The notes: generated from the letters alone by a model not told the origin. DNA of 37,971 nucleotides from CAZFYZ01 sp964523735 (GCA_964523735.1 CAZFYZ010000028.1:1-37971); one strand, 5' to 3'; shown: positions 14,701 to 23,717, counted from the first letter of the stretch. A program made the numbers and translations.

Positions 14701-15636
14701 TCAGTCGTTGCCTGCCGACAGCTGCGTCAGGTCGGTTATGGTCGGGCGCCACTTGAGGCGCTGCAAGAGATCGTCGTAGTCCTCGGCAGTCACGTCCTCG
14801 GGCCGCTCGCCAAGTAGGGTGATCAGGACTCCCTCATAAACGTTGGTCGCGTAGTAGCGGCCGTCATACTGCGGGGTCGACGTGACCAGCATCTTGATCT
14901 TCCTGTCGATCATCATTCGTGTGTCATCGGGCGTGATCGTGTTGGTGATGATGACTTTGCCCTCGAGTATGCCGGACAGGGCGGTTGGCATTGTGCGCCT
15001 GATGATATGCCAGTCGCCGGCTATGATGTCCGCCCACTTGTAGTACTTCTGATACTTCGGCCTCGTGATCTCCTGCTTCTCACCCGTCGGGTAGAGCCAC
15101 TGGAACGGCACGCGTGTGACGATCGGAAGGAGCGAACGCGCCGCGATACTGAGCGCTTTGTACGAGCGCAGGGGTTTTGGAATGCCCACGTTGAACATGA
15201 GGTCTCCGAAGACCACGTTCTTCGTGAGTTGGGCAATCGACTGAGCCATGCCGAAGCGATCCACCCCGCACACGACGAGCACGTTCTTGTCAGCCAAATC
15301 CACCAGGTTGTTGTCCTGCAGATAGCTGATCGTGCGACGCTCAAGCGTGTTCTTGACTCCGCTGCCGTCAACGACAGGGGTGGTCTTTGCGAGGCGCGCG
15401 ATCTTGTCGATGTCTTTGAACGCATAACGCTTGTCATCCACCCACAGGTAACGATCGCAGCCGCCGAGGCCGATGGCGTCCACCTTGCCGTCGAGTTCGG
15501 CGATCATGGCGGCGTATCGCTTCATGTCGCCATCGGTGCCGATGCGCGCGATCTCGAACTCCTGGTCAAGGATCGTTACGTTGGACGACTTGTCTCGCTT
15601 TGACGAGCCGAGGCTAACACTGACTACGCGCTTCAT
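14701..15636 (-). CDS. 'Quinate 5-dehydrogenase'-labelled family protein of unknown function
   Basis: I recognise this family from Firmicutes and related genomes, where it is labelled quinate 5-dehydrogenase, but I know of no biochemical proof. The 311-residue protein begins MKRVVSVSLGSSKRD and has RIGTDGDMKRYAAMIAELDG, DAIGLGGCDRYLW, VVDGSGVKNTLERRTISYL and NVLVVCGVDRFGMAQS, the last looking like a nucleotide-binding turn. No signal peptide or membrane helix is apparent. ATG 15636 has AGGTG five bases upstream, inside the end of dusB (23-bp overlap), implying coupled translation. The acyl-ACP-reductase-like gene follows after a 142-bp gap that contains an inverted repeat. Confidence 0.7.
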   Translation of the reverse strand: MKRVVSVSLGSSKRDKSSNVTILDQEFEIARIGTDGDMKRYAAMIAELDGKVDAIGLGGCDRYLWVDDKRYAFKDIDKIARLAKTTPVVDGSGVKNTLERRTISYLQDNNLVDLADKNVLVVCGVDRFGMAQSIAQLTKNVVFGDLMFNVGIPKPLRSYKALSIAARSLLPIVTRVPFQWLYPTGEKQEITRPKYQKYYKWADIIAGDWHIIRRTMPTALSGILEGKVIITNTITPDDTRMMIDRKIKMLVTSTPQYDGRYYATNVYEGVLITLLGERPEDVTAEDYDDLLQRLKWRPTITDLTQLSAGND

Positions 15637-16588
15637 TGAGCACCTCGACAATCTCGTCTACCGTCTTCGTCATCATAAGCCTGTTTCGCCACACCGCTGC
15701 GCCGGGCGCGTTCTTGATATAGTGCACCAGATGCCCGCGCATCTCCGCTGCCGCTCGTCTATCGCCAAGCAGGTCGCGAAGAAGCGTCGCATGCAAGCGT
15801 GCTCCGTCCAAACGCTGTGCAATCGTCGGTTCCGCCAGGCGCTCTCCTGTCTCCAGGAAATGGCTGATGCGTTGGAAGACCCAGGGGTCGCCAAGCGCCG
15901 CACGGGCGATCATCAGCCCATCGCATCCGGTCAACTCGAATACGCGCGCCGCGTCATCGACTGTTACAACATCGCCGTTGGCGATGACCGGTATCCCGAC
16001 CGAGCGCTTCACCTCGGCTATTATATCCCAATTCGCTCTGCCGGAATAGCCCTGCACTGCATAGCGGCCGTGGACGGAGATCGCGTCGATGCCGCAAAGC
16101 TCGGCGGTCTTCGCCAGATCTATTGCAGTGATCATACCCTCATGCCAGCCGAGGCGAGTCTTAACGGTAAGGGGGATCGTCACGGCTTCCCGAGCCGCGA
16201 TCAGAATCTCCCGGGCCATCCCCAGGTCTTTGCAGAGCGCGGCCCCCGAACCGCTCTTGGCGACTTTAGGGACCGGGCAGCCCATGTTGATGTCGATGAT
16301 ATCCGCACCTGAGTCTTGTAGGAACTTGGCCCCGATGGCGACTGTCTCGGGGTCACCGCCGAAGACCTGGACCGAGACGGGACGTTCTTCATTGGTCCAG
16401 TCGATCATCGAGGCCGTGCCGGGGTCTCGATACTTGATCGCGTAGGCGGAGAACATCTCAGTCGAGACAAGCCCGCACCCGCCCGCGCGCTTGCACATGA
16501 CGCGGAACGCGTGGTTCGTCACCCCCGCCATAGGCGCGAGCACGAGCGGCGGGTCGATGAGTATGTCACGGATCTTGAACGGGGTCAA
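15614..16588 (-). CDS. dusB: tRNA-dihydrouridine synthase
   Basis: FMN enzyme that reduces uridines in the tRNA D-loop using NADPH. The 324-residue length is standard. It has LAPMAGVTNHAFR near the start, then SVQVFGGDP, INMGCPVPKVAKSGSG with the catalytic Cys near 103, VKTRLGW, ISVHGR and IANGDV, the full Dus signature in order. The C-terminal helical domain ends VDEIVEVLNEA. The only plausible start is TTG 16588, seven bases after the stop of the upstream STN-domain gene, with a weak ribosome site. It lies in the minus-strand run from coaX to the 'quinate dehydrogenase'-like gene. Confidence 0.93.
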   Translation of the reverse strand: MTPFKIRDILIDPPLVLAPMAGVTNHAFRVMCKRAGGCGLVSTEMFSAYAIKYRDPGTASMIDWTNEERPVSVQVFGGDPETVAIGAKFLQDSGADIIDINMGCPVPKVAKSGSGAALCKDLGMAREILIAAREAVTIPLTVKTRLGWHEGMITAIDLAKTAELCGIDAISVHGRYAVQGYSGRANWDIIAEVKRSVGIPVIANGDVVTVDDAARVFELTGCDGLMIARAALGDPWVFQRISHFLETGERLAEPTIAQRLDGARLHATLLRDLLGDRRAAAEMRGHLVHYIKNAPGAAVWRNRLMMTKTVDEIVEVLNEARSQC

Positions 16589-16595
16589 TGAGGAC

Positions 16596-18740
16596 TCACT
16601 TCGTGGTTTCTGAGGTGTTCTTCGAGGCGGCTTTGGCCTTTTCCTGCCAGAGTTCGGCTTCGCGCTGGGGGGAGTACGCGGGGAACAGCAAGCCGGGGCC
16701 GTTGATCTTGAGCGATCTATCTGGCCAATCGAGCGTCATATGGTAACGGCTACGTTCAAGCAGATCGGACGGCATTGGGGCGGGCTTGCGGGATGGATCG
16801 TGCTTATAGCCAGGGGGCACGACTCGCTTAACGGGCTCTTTGTGCACGCGAAGTGTTATCGCCATGAAGTCCTTCGAGTCAGTCGGCAGTAGAGGCGCGC
16901 TCAACTCAGGTATCTGCGCGGCTACCTCTTCGAGAATCACGCGCCTGTCCACCTCTGGGATGCTCTCTGGGTTGCTGAACAGCTCGGGGTGTGTCTCGCG
17001 CAGGATTCTTTCCAACTCCTCGTACAGTGCGGGGTTTGACTCGAGACGGCGTCGCCGGTCATCTGCTTGACCACGCACAGGTGCCTTAGTTGCCTCGCTG
17101 AATGCAACAGTTACTACTGTTAGATCAAGCTCAGAAAGCTTGAGGCCATCCTCGGACTTGGCTCGCGCCTTGTCATCTGCGCCCAGCGAGTCGTAGAGCT
17201 GCCAGAAAGGTTTGTCGAACTCGCTTGCCCACCACTGGCAGCCTTTGAGCTTCAGGCTGCCGAGTATCCAGTCATCGCGCTGGCCATCGCTGAGGCTGAT
17301 CATTGACACCACGTCATCCAGTTCCGCTCCCGTGCTGGTAAGCTTCTTCCCCAGGTCCTTGAGGAAGCTCTCAGGGACCAGCCGGTCATGGTGCCGTACC
17401 CAGTCGCTCGCAGATGCAGTTATCAGCCTGCTCGCCTCGTCCACGCGATACAGTTCCAACCAGCCCATCATATTCCGCAGCGTCTGCCCAAGCGGAAAGA
17501 TCACTCCAGAGCTGGGTGGGGCGGTTAGATCGGCGAACGGGTCTCCGTAGCTCTCCTTCTGGCTGACGTAATCCTCGCTGATGATGCTGACGTCTGCTGA
17601 TCGTGAGATCGCGCTGATGCAGTCGGCAAACGTGGCGGTCTTTTTGTCCTTAGGTCTCTCTACGTTCAGCCTCGTCTGCAGCAGCTCGCAATCCCAGTTG
17701 GGCTTTGCCTTGTCACTGAGGTTTTCTGGCTCGTGAGGCAACTGCGGTTCATCGGGCCAGTTCTTGAGGCATTTCCTCACCCACTCGGAATGCAAGTTGG
17801 CCGGCGTGGAGCCACTCGAATATGATGCCTCCAAGCACGGCGTAACACCGCCCCACTCTTTGGTCGAGACGTGAAGTACAAGACAGGCCGACTGGGCGGC
17901 TTTCTCGGGGAACCGCTCCGCGTCCGTCTCGCCGTTGGGGTACATCCTTGCGTAGACATCAGGCTCTAGGTTGCTCAGCATTCTTCGGTGCTGAGCATTC
18001 TCTTCCCGCCACCATTCCCAAGAAGCGTGCTGAAACTCCAGCAGGGCCGTCTTTATATCCGGCGACTGATCTCGCACGCTCAGCCGCAACTCCCCGTCCC
18101 GAAAAGCCTGTTCTCTATCGTTGGCGCTGAGCGTGCTCATGATCTTCGCGAACATGATGCTGGAAGCCGGGTCGAAGTTGGAGCTCGCGCGCTCGATCTG
18201 CTTTGCGGCTTCCTCGATGCCCGGCGTCTGGCCCAGCCTTGCCCATGTATCCCATTCCCAGTTGGCCCTTGCCAAGGCCGCAGCATCGCGCGCCGACAGG
18301 TAGTCCTCCATCTGCCTCTTCCGCGCCTTGTCCCGCCAGATACGATAGACCCGTTCGCCTTTGCCGTTCTTAGAGCTTGTCATCAGCAGGTGGGTGGAAT
18401 CGGCGATGGCGCGGAGGAGCTTGCCGAGAGGCAGGTCACGGGCGCAGACCACAAGAGGTAGGTCGCGGACCTGCCAATCGTTCTTGCTGTCGCCACAGCG
18501 GATTTCGACGCCGGTTTGCCTGGAGAGGTCTTCAAGTACTGAGTGCAGGCGTTGGTCAAGGGATTCGTAGGTGATCTTCTGATCGAGGCGCTTGTCAGTG
18601 ATGGGCTGGATCTTCTTCTCGGCCTTGACGGTGTTGGGATCGACCGTGATCTTTTCCGCGGCAGAGGGCAGGCTCGCGAGGAGGAAGACCGCGAGCAGCC
18701 AAACAGCCCTGGCAGTGACCAGTCGAAGCAATCTAGGCAT
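16596..18740 (-). CDS. Secreted protein with STN (secretin/TonB short N-terminal)-like domains
   Basis: Exported 714-residue protein of unknown function. The signal peptide is RAVWLLAVFLLASLPSAAEK. Residues about 50-137 read like an STN domain: ITYESLDQRLHSVLEDLSRQ, TGVEIRC, LPLVVCARDLPLGKLLRAIA. A second weaker copy lies at about 355-470 (TRLNVERPKDKKTATFADCI; PLGQTLRNMMGWLELYRVDE). Helical, Trp-rich sequence fills the rest, and no beta-barrel or secretin core follows, so it is neither a secretin nor a TonB receptor. Its ATG overlaps the coaX stop (ATGCCTAG), so the two are translationally coupled. dusB follows after seven bases. Placement between coaX and dusB is unusual. Confidence 0.7.
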   Translation of the reverse strand: MPRLLRLVTARAVWLLAVFLLASLPSAAEKITVDPNTVKAEKKIQPITDKRLDQKITYESLDQRLHSVLEDLSRQTGVEIRCGDSKNDWQVRDLPLVVCARDLPLGKLLRAIADSTHLLMTSSKNGKGERVYRIWRDKARKRQMEDYLSARDAAALARANWEWDTWARLGQTPGIEEAAKQIERASSNFDPASSIMFAKIMSTLSANDREQAFRDGELRLSVRDQSPDIKTALLEFQHASWEWWREENAQHRRMLSNLEPDVYARMYPNGETDAERFPEKAAQSACLVLHVSTKEWGGVTPCLEASYSSGSTPANLHSEWVRKCLKNWPDEPQLPHEPENLSDKAKPNWDCELLQTRLNVERPKDKKTATFADCISAISRSADVSIISEDYVSQKESYGDPFADLTAPPSSGVIFPLGQTLRNMMGWLELYRVDEASRLITASASDWVRHHDRLVPESFLKDLGKKLTSTGAELDDVVSMISLSDGQRDDWILGSLKLKGCQWWASEFDKPFWQLYDSLGADDKARAKSEDGLKLSELDLTVVTVAFSEATKAPVRGQADDRRRRLESNPALYEELERILRETHPELFSNPESIPEVDRRVILEEVAAQIPELSAPLLPTDSKDFMAITLRVHKEPVKRVVPPGYKHDPSRKPAPMPSDLLERSRYHMTLDWPDRSLKINGPGLLFPAYSPQREAELWQEKAKAASKNTSETTK

Positions 18741-19512
18741 TCTTGGAATGCGCCCGTTCGTAGATCAGCCGGATGCCATCGAGCGTGAGCATTTCATCGC
18801 AGGTTTCGATCGTGCGGCTGTGAGGCGCGATGACTTCAGCGAGCCCGCCGGTCGCGATGACTCTTGCTCCGCCGCCCATCTCCTGCTGGAACCGATCCAC
18901 GAGGGCATCGACCTGCCCCGCCGTGCCGAAGAGAAGACCTGAGCGGACGCTGGTGGTTGTCGAAGTGCCGATGGCCGTATCGGGAGCGGTGAGTTCGACT
19001 CCCGTCAGGCGCGCCGCCTTGGCGACAAGGGCATCAAGCGATATCTGGATACCCGGCGCGATCGCTCCGCCCAGGTAATCGCCAGACTCGGAGACCGCAT
19101 CGAGCGTCGTGGCAGTGCCGAAGTCCACAACGATCACCTTACCGCCGTACTTCGCGTGAGCGGCAATGGCATTGGCCAGACGGTCCGCGCCTACGTCCGT
19201 GACTGGGTTGTAGGTCACGTCCACGCCAAAGTCAACCAACGGCGTAAGCACGAAAGGCAAGGCGATCTTCAGGTGCTTCTTCCCGAACCGAGTGAGAGCA
19301 TCCACCGCTGCAGGCACCACGCTCGAGATGGCGATACCTGTAAGCGTGCTGAACTCGATCTGCTTCTCCGCCAGCAGCGGGTACAGGAGCGCCGCATACT
19401 CATCGCCGGTGCGCCTGCGGTCAGTGGAAAGCCGCCAGTCTCCCTTGAGCCTGTCGCCCAGGAAGACTGCGAACGTCGTATTCGTGTTGCCTACGTCGAT
19501 TGCTAGAAGCAT
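18733..19512 (-). CDS. coaX: Type III pantothenate kinase
   Basis: Phosphorylates pantothenate, the first step of coenzyme A synthesis, in the cytoplasm; CoaX is insensitive to CoA feedback. The 259-residue protein begins MLLAIDVGNTNTTFAVF, the phosphate-binding ASKHA motif. It has TDVGADRLANAIAA and VVDFGTATTLDAV, the second signature, and GGAIAPGIQISLDAL, all in the family order. It ends at a stop overlapping the next gene's ATG. A TTGACT/GATAAT promoter lies at 19555-19583, so it likely leads the operon with the STN-domain gene, dusB and the two oxidoreductase-like genes. Confidence 0.95.
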   Translation of the reverse strand: MLLAIDVGNTNTTFAVFLGDRLKGDWRLSTDRRRTGDEYAALLYPLLAEKQIEFSTLTGIAISSVVPAAVDALTRFGKKHLKIALPFVLTPLVDFGVDVTYNPVTDVGADRLANAIAAHAKYGGKVIVVDFGTATTLDAVSESGDYLGGAIAPGIQISLDALVAKAARLTGVELTAPDTAIGTSTTTSVRSGLLFGTAGQVDALVDRFQQEMGGGARVIATGGLAEVIAPHSRTIETCDEMLTLDGIRLIYERAHSKNA

Positions 19513-19554
19513 CTGCTGATTCGTGATTCGTGATTTGGGATTGCGTGTGGGGGT

Positions 19555-19583
19555 ATTATCGCGCGAAATCGATTGGGAGTCAA
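19555..19583 (-). promoter_or_regulatory. Sigma-70-type promoter of the coaX operon
   Basis: Minus strand: TTGACT (19583-19578), 17-bp spacer, GATAAT (19560-19555). It lies 42 bp before the coaX ATG. Confidence 0.75.
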
Positions 19584-19613
19584 CCGAATTTGGAATCTGG
19601 CGTAACTACCCGG

Positions 19614-20147
19614 CTAGTCTTCCTGCGTGAGGAAGAGTTCTGTGACCCAGAACTGGCCATCGGGGGAGATGAAGACTCCTACGCCGATCTGCTCGAACGA
19701 CGGGTCAAGTATGTTCTCCCTGTGTTTCGTGCTCTCCATCAGGGACCGGTGGCCGAGTTCGGCATCAACAATGGAGCAATAGAAGAGGTTCTCACCGAGA
19801 CGAGCCCATCGCGGCGTTCGTCCAAGGTCGTGGACGTAACGGACCATCGGAGTGCGCAGCTCGGGGGTGGGGGAGTAGTGATCGAAGTAGTTCTTCTCCC
19901 ACATCTCGCGGCAGTGCTCGCGCGCGACCTGGACCAGCAGCGGGTTGACTGTCAAGCGGCTGAGTCCCTGGCTGCGGCGCTGGGTGTTGGTCAGTTGGAC
20001 GAGTTGCCTCTCAACAAGCTCCACTCGCGACTGCGCGACAACCGAGACCTGAGGCCCCCTGCCAACAGACGCAGGTGTCGGCGTAGTCGACGCCGAGAAG
20101 TTAGAACTCAGTATGAGGCTGGCAAGATACAGGGAAAGTTTCGTCAT
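19614..20147 (-). CDS. Secreted CAP-domain (SCP/YkwD-like) protein
   Basis: Exported protein with a CAP domain; bacterial members are widespread and their function is mostly unknown. The 177-residue protein has a short signal peptide (MTKLSLYLASLILSSNFSAS) and a Ser/Thr/Pro linker. CAP motifs follow: QLTNTQRRSQGLSRLTVNP, VAREHCREMWEKNYFDHYSP, RLGENLFYCS and KHRENILDPSFEQIGVGVFI, covering the metal-site His and Glu positions. It ends FWVTELFLTQED. ATG 20147 has GGTGGG upstream. No neighbour explains its job. Confidence 0.85.
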   Translation of the reverse strand: MTKLSLYLASLILSSNFSASTTPTPASVGRGPQVSVVAQSRVELVERQLVQLTNTQRRSQGLSRLTVNPLLVQVAREHCREMWEKNYFDHYSPTPELRTPMVRYVHDLGRTPRWARLGENLFYCSIVDAELGHRSLMESTKHRENILDPSFEQIGVGVFISPDGQFWVTELFLTQED

Positions 20148-20421
20148 GATAGCCCACCATGTAATTCCTGCCGTAATTGCGCCCGGCTACTGAGCAAGCA
20201 CCTAGCCGGAAAGTGCAAAACCGGTATTACTGCGGGGTATCACGACCTGACCGCGGAATGATTGTTCCCAATCTAGCTGTGGAGTTACACCGATCGGACG
20301 TAGAGTTTGTTGAATTATTTACTAGATATGGTCGAGCTGGTGTCTGCTTGGGCTTGTTTTGTGTTGTTGGGCTTGCTGTCTTGGGGATCAGCGGACGAGG
20401 GTCCTCCAGACCAGAACGCAG
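20148..20421. other. Intergenic stretch, no gene seen
   Basis: Between the CAP gene start and the terminator of the cytochrome gene I see no coding sequence with a ribosome site, no repeat shared with the rest of the window, and no clear promoter. Confidence 0.5.
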
Positions 20422-20454
20422 CAAGGGCCGGTGCCTGCTTAGCATCGGCCCTTG
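20422..20454 (-). terminator. Stem-loop terminator of the cytochrome gene
   Basis: CAAGGGCCGGTGC (20422-20434) pairs with GCATCGGCCCTTG (20442-20454), 13 pairs with one wobble and a 7-nt loop, about 30 bp after the stop at 20484. The T-tract on the minus strand is weak. Confidence 0.7.
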
Positions 20455-20483
20455 AATGGCTGTTTTGCGATATCCGTCGTTCC

Positions 20484-23483
20484 CTAGTGCGGCTTCACGT
20501 CGTCGGCTGACCTTGTCCAGACGGACGGCGTGTAAATGGTTGTCCAGGGCTCATACCACACGCCGTTGATCAGTCTCCAGTCAGCGATAGTGCGTTTCTC
20601 GATCCTGGAGATGCCGGTGACGCTGACTGTGGAGCCAACCGCCGGCAGACTGATTCCGGCCGGCATCTGCACGCGAATCCCCTTGGCCGAGGTCAACCCG
20701 TCCTCGGAGCCTGTTCCGTCATCCAGATAGAAGACATTGCCGCCGGCTATGGTGGCCGTTACCGTGCCCCACGTCCTGACCAACAGGCCCGCTGTGCCGA
20801 GACCCTGGCCGTTCAGGAACAGGCTCGGGTCGTTGGCAACCGCGCGGTTGTTGACACCCAACGCTCTAAGCGGCAGGCCGGCTGATGTTCCGAGGACGCT
20901 GACATCATCAACCTGCCACTCGCCGTCTACAAAGGAGACCGTTCCAGTGAACCTGATACGCTGGCCGACGGGCGCGCTGTGGCTGGTGAGCACCTTGATG
21001 CCTGAAGTTCTCTGCAGTGACTCCACGAAGAGCGAGCCCCAACCAAGATTGGCGCCAGCCGTTACCGCAGCGTCCTCGACATAGATCCAAGAGCCGGGTG
21101 TCAGTGACTTGCTGTCACCGATGGAGAACAGCGGCGCAGGCACAGCACACAGGATGTTGCTGTAGGCTGACTCGCATCCGTCGTAGAGCGCGGTCACCTT
21201 GTAGCAGTACAATTGGCCGATAGTGAGGCCAAAGTCCGTGTAGCTTGTCACGTTGCCCACTTGGGCGACCAGCTGAGCCTTGCCTCCCTGATCATGGTAG
21301 ACCCTGTAACCGATCACGCCGGGATCAGCAGAGTGGACATCGGTCCAGTTGAGCGTTACGGTCCCGTTGCCCGGAGTCATGAAGGTCAGGGCTGGGGTAG
21401 GAGGCGAGCAAGGCTCGACATTGAGAGTGGCCTGGCTCATCATTATCGGCGCCGCGCCTGGGGCGTTCTTGTTGTGATCCCAGAGCTGCCAGATCGTGTC
21501 GCCCCATGCCTTCAGTTTGGCGAAGAATGCGTCAGTCTGAGCAATATAGGCGCTCTGCGGCAGCGTCAGCCTGCCGGTGCCGTTGATCTCATCTCTCAGG
21601 AACTCGATGTACTCGCGGCTGGTGGTCTGATAGTATAGCCGGACCTCGACCGCATCAGCACCGTTCCGGACATTGACGGCGACATCGTCATAGCCTCCGG
21701 CGTACTCGGCTGCGGTGAAGTAGTCCGGCGAGTCTACGCCATGCCAGACCGGCACGCAGATTCTTGCGGCTGCCTCTGCGATTCTAAAGCCCTTGGGCGG
21801 GATGCGGTTGTCCTTGTATCTGCCTGTGGCCAGCGCGAAGTGGAACGTCTCGTCCTCACCGGTTACGTCGCTCTTGGGATGCATCTCGTAGACAAGTTCG
21901 TCGATGTAGCTCTCGTTGGACCCCAGGGCTGGACTGTTTGGCGAGTAGGCGGCGCTCAGGCCTTTGATTGTGCCGATGGTCGAGTCGTACGGATTGGCCT
22001 CATAAATTAGCTCGCCCAGGCGGTAGAGCCGGATGTTGACGAACATCCGGCGTCCCTCGGGGAAGCCGGAGATCAGCTTGTGCCCGGTCTGGTTCTGAAC
22101 TCTGAATGACAGGTTACCGGAAGCCGAATCGTAGGCGAGGTTCTGGATCGATGCGGCCATCTGAAGCTGCTGCATCGCTCTGTCGGCACCTGCCAGTAGG
22201 GCGAGCGGGTCGACGCCCAGGCCCTGGTTCATGTCCAGTGTCAGAACGGCTGGACCCTGGCGCAACAGGGCAGCATTGGTGGCGTCGTAGTTGGCTGAAC
22301 CCGTCACTGAGCTAGCCAGCACGCGGGAGACCCACACGTTGCCACCGGTCATATCGTGCAGCGGCTGACCACTCTTCGGGTGCTCCTTGCTGCCGGTTGG
22401 CCTGAAGATCGAACCTGCCTTGTCGCTTCCGACGCCACTGATGTCCCTCATATGGCAGTCCTGGCAGCGCGCAATCTTGTTTCCAGCGAGGGATGTCTGG
22501 AATGCTTCAGGGGCAAACGGCCCCGTCCCGACCGTGCCGCCCTGCTGTCCGTAGGCTGAGAGCATGAACTCGGAGAACGTCCTCTCCACATGGAAGTAGG
22601 AGTAGGCCGAGTTCTTCTCTGAGTTCAGAACAGTCGTGCCGTCCCCGGGGGTCGTGTTGATCTGAGAGAGATTGGCGAGCGCCGGGTTTGAAACATCGTG
22701 ACAGGAGCCGCAGAAGTAGCGGCTCTTGTGATAGCGGCTGTAGAGGATCTGATGTTTGGCCGTGGCGTCGGCGAAAGATGCTCTCTTCTGATTGCCGCCC
22801 GAGATGAAGAACTGGCCGGAGCCGTTCTCAAGGTAGTTCGCGCTGTGCGGGACCTTGTTGACGAAGAAGTTGCCGCCGTTGAACAGCTTCGCTGCCTGGG
22901 ACTGCAGGGTGTCTTCCTGGTAGGCGGTAGCGGCTGCGGTTGAAGACGGCGTCGTGCTGGCGTTGGTCTCGTCCCAGTAGTTCAGCCAGTCGCTGCCTTC
23001 TCTTGTCCCCTGGTGTGTGCTCTCGAAAAGTGGGTTGTACTGGCGATGGCAGGCGTCGCAGTGCACGCCGTCGTAATCGCCGGCCGTCATCGCCGAAGCA
23101 TTCGGCGGATCGGATCGACCTTCGAGCCACCCCTTTGGGAAGTGGCATCGCTCGCACAGGTCGACCGCATTGGGCCGGCCTAACGCGTGGACTGAATCCT
23201 GCGCGGCAACGGCCATGCAAGCCCAGAAGATGAAGTCGCGCGACGCCTGCGCCATCATCGAGCCCTTCCAGTTGAAGCCAGGCTCGACCGCGCTGTTGTA
23301 GCCGGAGTGGCAGTTCAAGCACCTGTCCGGGGGTTCGAGCGTGGTCTGGTTTGGCTGGGTGCCAGGCATACGCACGAGCGGGTCGTTGGCAACTGTCAGA
23401 GGATTCCAAGCGAGCGTGGCCACCGTGATCCCGACGACCAGGGCGCCGGCGACTAACACATAGAGAACGGCTTTCCTTTGCAT
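20484..23483 (-). CDS. Five-heme cytochrome c with fibronectin type III and OB-like domains
   Basis: Exported multiheme cytochrome, probably an electron-transfer protein on the outer side of the inner membrane or at the surface. The 999-residue protein has an N-terminal signal/anchor helix (AVLYVLVAGALVVGITVATL). Five CxxCH motifs lie in its first third: Cys55-His59, Cys110-His114, Cys142-His146, Cys258-His262 and Cys340-His344. Residues about 700-790 look like a fibronectin type III domain (TVTLNWTDVHSADPGVIGYR, TSYTDFG, YCYKVTAL). The last 200 residues are beta-rich and OB-fold-like (IRFTGTVSFVDGEWQVDDVS; VRTWGTVTATIAGGNVFYLD). It has its own promoter (23615-23643) and terminator, and no c-type maturation genes are nearby. 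Confidence 0.85.
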   Translation of the reverse strand: MQRKAVLYVLVAGALVVGITVATLAWNPLTVANDPLVRMPGTQPNQTTLEPPDRCLNCHSGYNSAVEPGFNWKGSMMAQASRDFIFWACMAVAAQDSVHALGRPNAVDLCERCHFPKGWLEGRSDPPNASAMTAGDYDGVHCDACHRQYNPLFESTHQGTREGSDWLNYWDETNASTTPSSTAAATAYQEDTLQSQAAKLFNGGNFFVNKVPHSANYLENGSGQFFISGGNQKRASFADATAKHQILYSRYHKSRYFCGSCHDVSNPALANLSQINTTPGDGTTVLNSEKNSAYSYFHVERTFSEFMLSAYGQQGGTVGTGPFAPEAFQTSLAGNKIARCQDCHMRDISGVGSDKAGSIFRPTGSKEHPKSGQPLHDMTGGNVWVSRVLASSVTGSANYDATNAALLRQGPAVLTLDMNQGLGVDPLALLAGADRAMQQLQMAASIQNLAYDSASGNLSFRVQNQTGHKLISGFPEGRRMFVNIRLYRLGELIYEANPYDSTIGTIKGLSAAYSPNSPALGSNESYIDELVYEMHPKSDVTGEDETFHFALATGRYKDNRIPPKGFRIAEAAARICVPVWHGVDSPDYFTAAEYAGGYDDVAVNVRNGADAVEVRLYYQTTSREYIEFLRDEINGTGRLTLPQSAYIAQTDAFFAKLKAWGDTIWQLWDHNKNAPGAAPIMMSQATLNVEPCSPPTPALTFMTPGNGTVTLNWTDVHSADPGVIGYRVYHDQGGKAQLVAQVGNVTSYTDFGLTIGQLYCYKVTALYDGCESAYSNILCAVPAPLFSIGDSKSLTPGSWIYVEDAAVTAGANLGWGSLFVESLQRTSGIKVLTSHSAPVGQRIRFTGTVSFVDGEWQVDDVSVLGTSAGLPLRALGVNNRAVANDPSLFLNGQGLGTAGLLVRTWGTVTATIAGGNVFYLDDGTGSEDGLTSAKGIRVQMPAGISLPAVGSTVSVTGISRIEKRTIADWRLINGVWYEPWTTIYTPSVWTRSADDVKPH

Positions 23484-23614
23484 AACTCTTCCCTCCGCCT
23501 CTTCTGAAAGACGAGTACGCAGCGAGCTGAGACAGCCGGTACTTCACAGGGCCAGTCGGTGTTGCAGGTGTCTAACTCAGGTTGGTACTATGTCATCTGT
23601 TCCACCTTGTCTGC

Positions 23615-23643
23615 AGTGTATCCCCGAAATGCTGGGCTGTCAA
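23615..23643 (-). promoter_or_regulatory. Sigma-70-type promoter of the cytochrome gene
   Basis: Minus strand: TTGACA (23643-23638), 17-bp spacer, TACACT (23620-23615). It lies 131 bp before the ATG at 23483, leaving a fairly long leader. Confidence 0.75.
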
Positions 23644-23688
23644 CGGCATTATTGAGGTCTTTCACTCTCCTCGAGACCCGGTGGCCAG

Positions 23689-23717
23689 TTGACAGGCTGC
23701 CAGAGCTTGGGTATGAT
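23689..23717 (+). promoter_or_regulatory. Sigma-70-type promoter of the polyprenyl synthase gene
   Basis: TTGACA (23689-23694), 17-bp spacer, TATGAT (23712-23717), 31 bp before ATG 23749. It is divergent from the cytochrome promoter, with 45 bp between the two -35 boxes. Confidence 0.85.

Noticed and set aside
19513..19543. Short repeated ATTCGTGATT tracts before coaX
   Set aside because: Two overlapping TTCGTGATT units are too short to call a repeat element; they lie in the coaX leader and look like simple slippage.
22828..23547. Alternate minus-strand frame at the start of the cytochrome gene
   Set aside because: The real frame contains the signal helix and CxxCH motifs; the alternate frame has none and is Arg-rich by composition.
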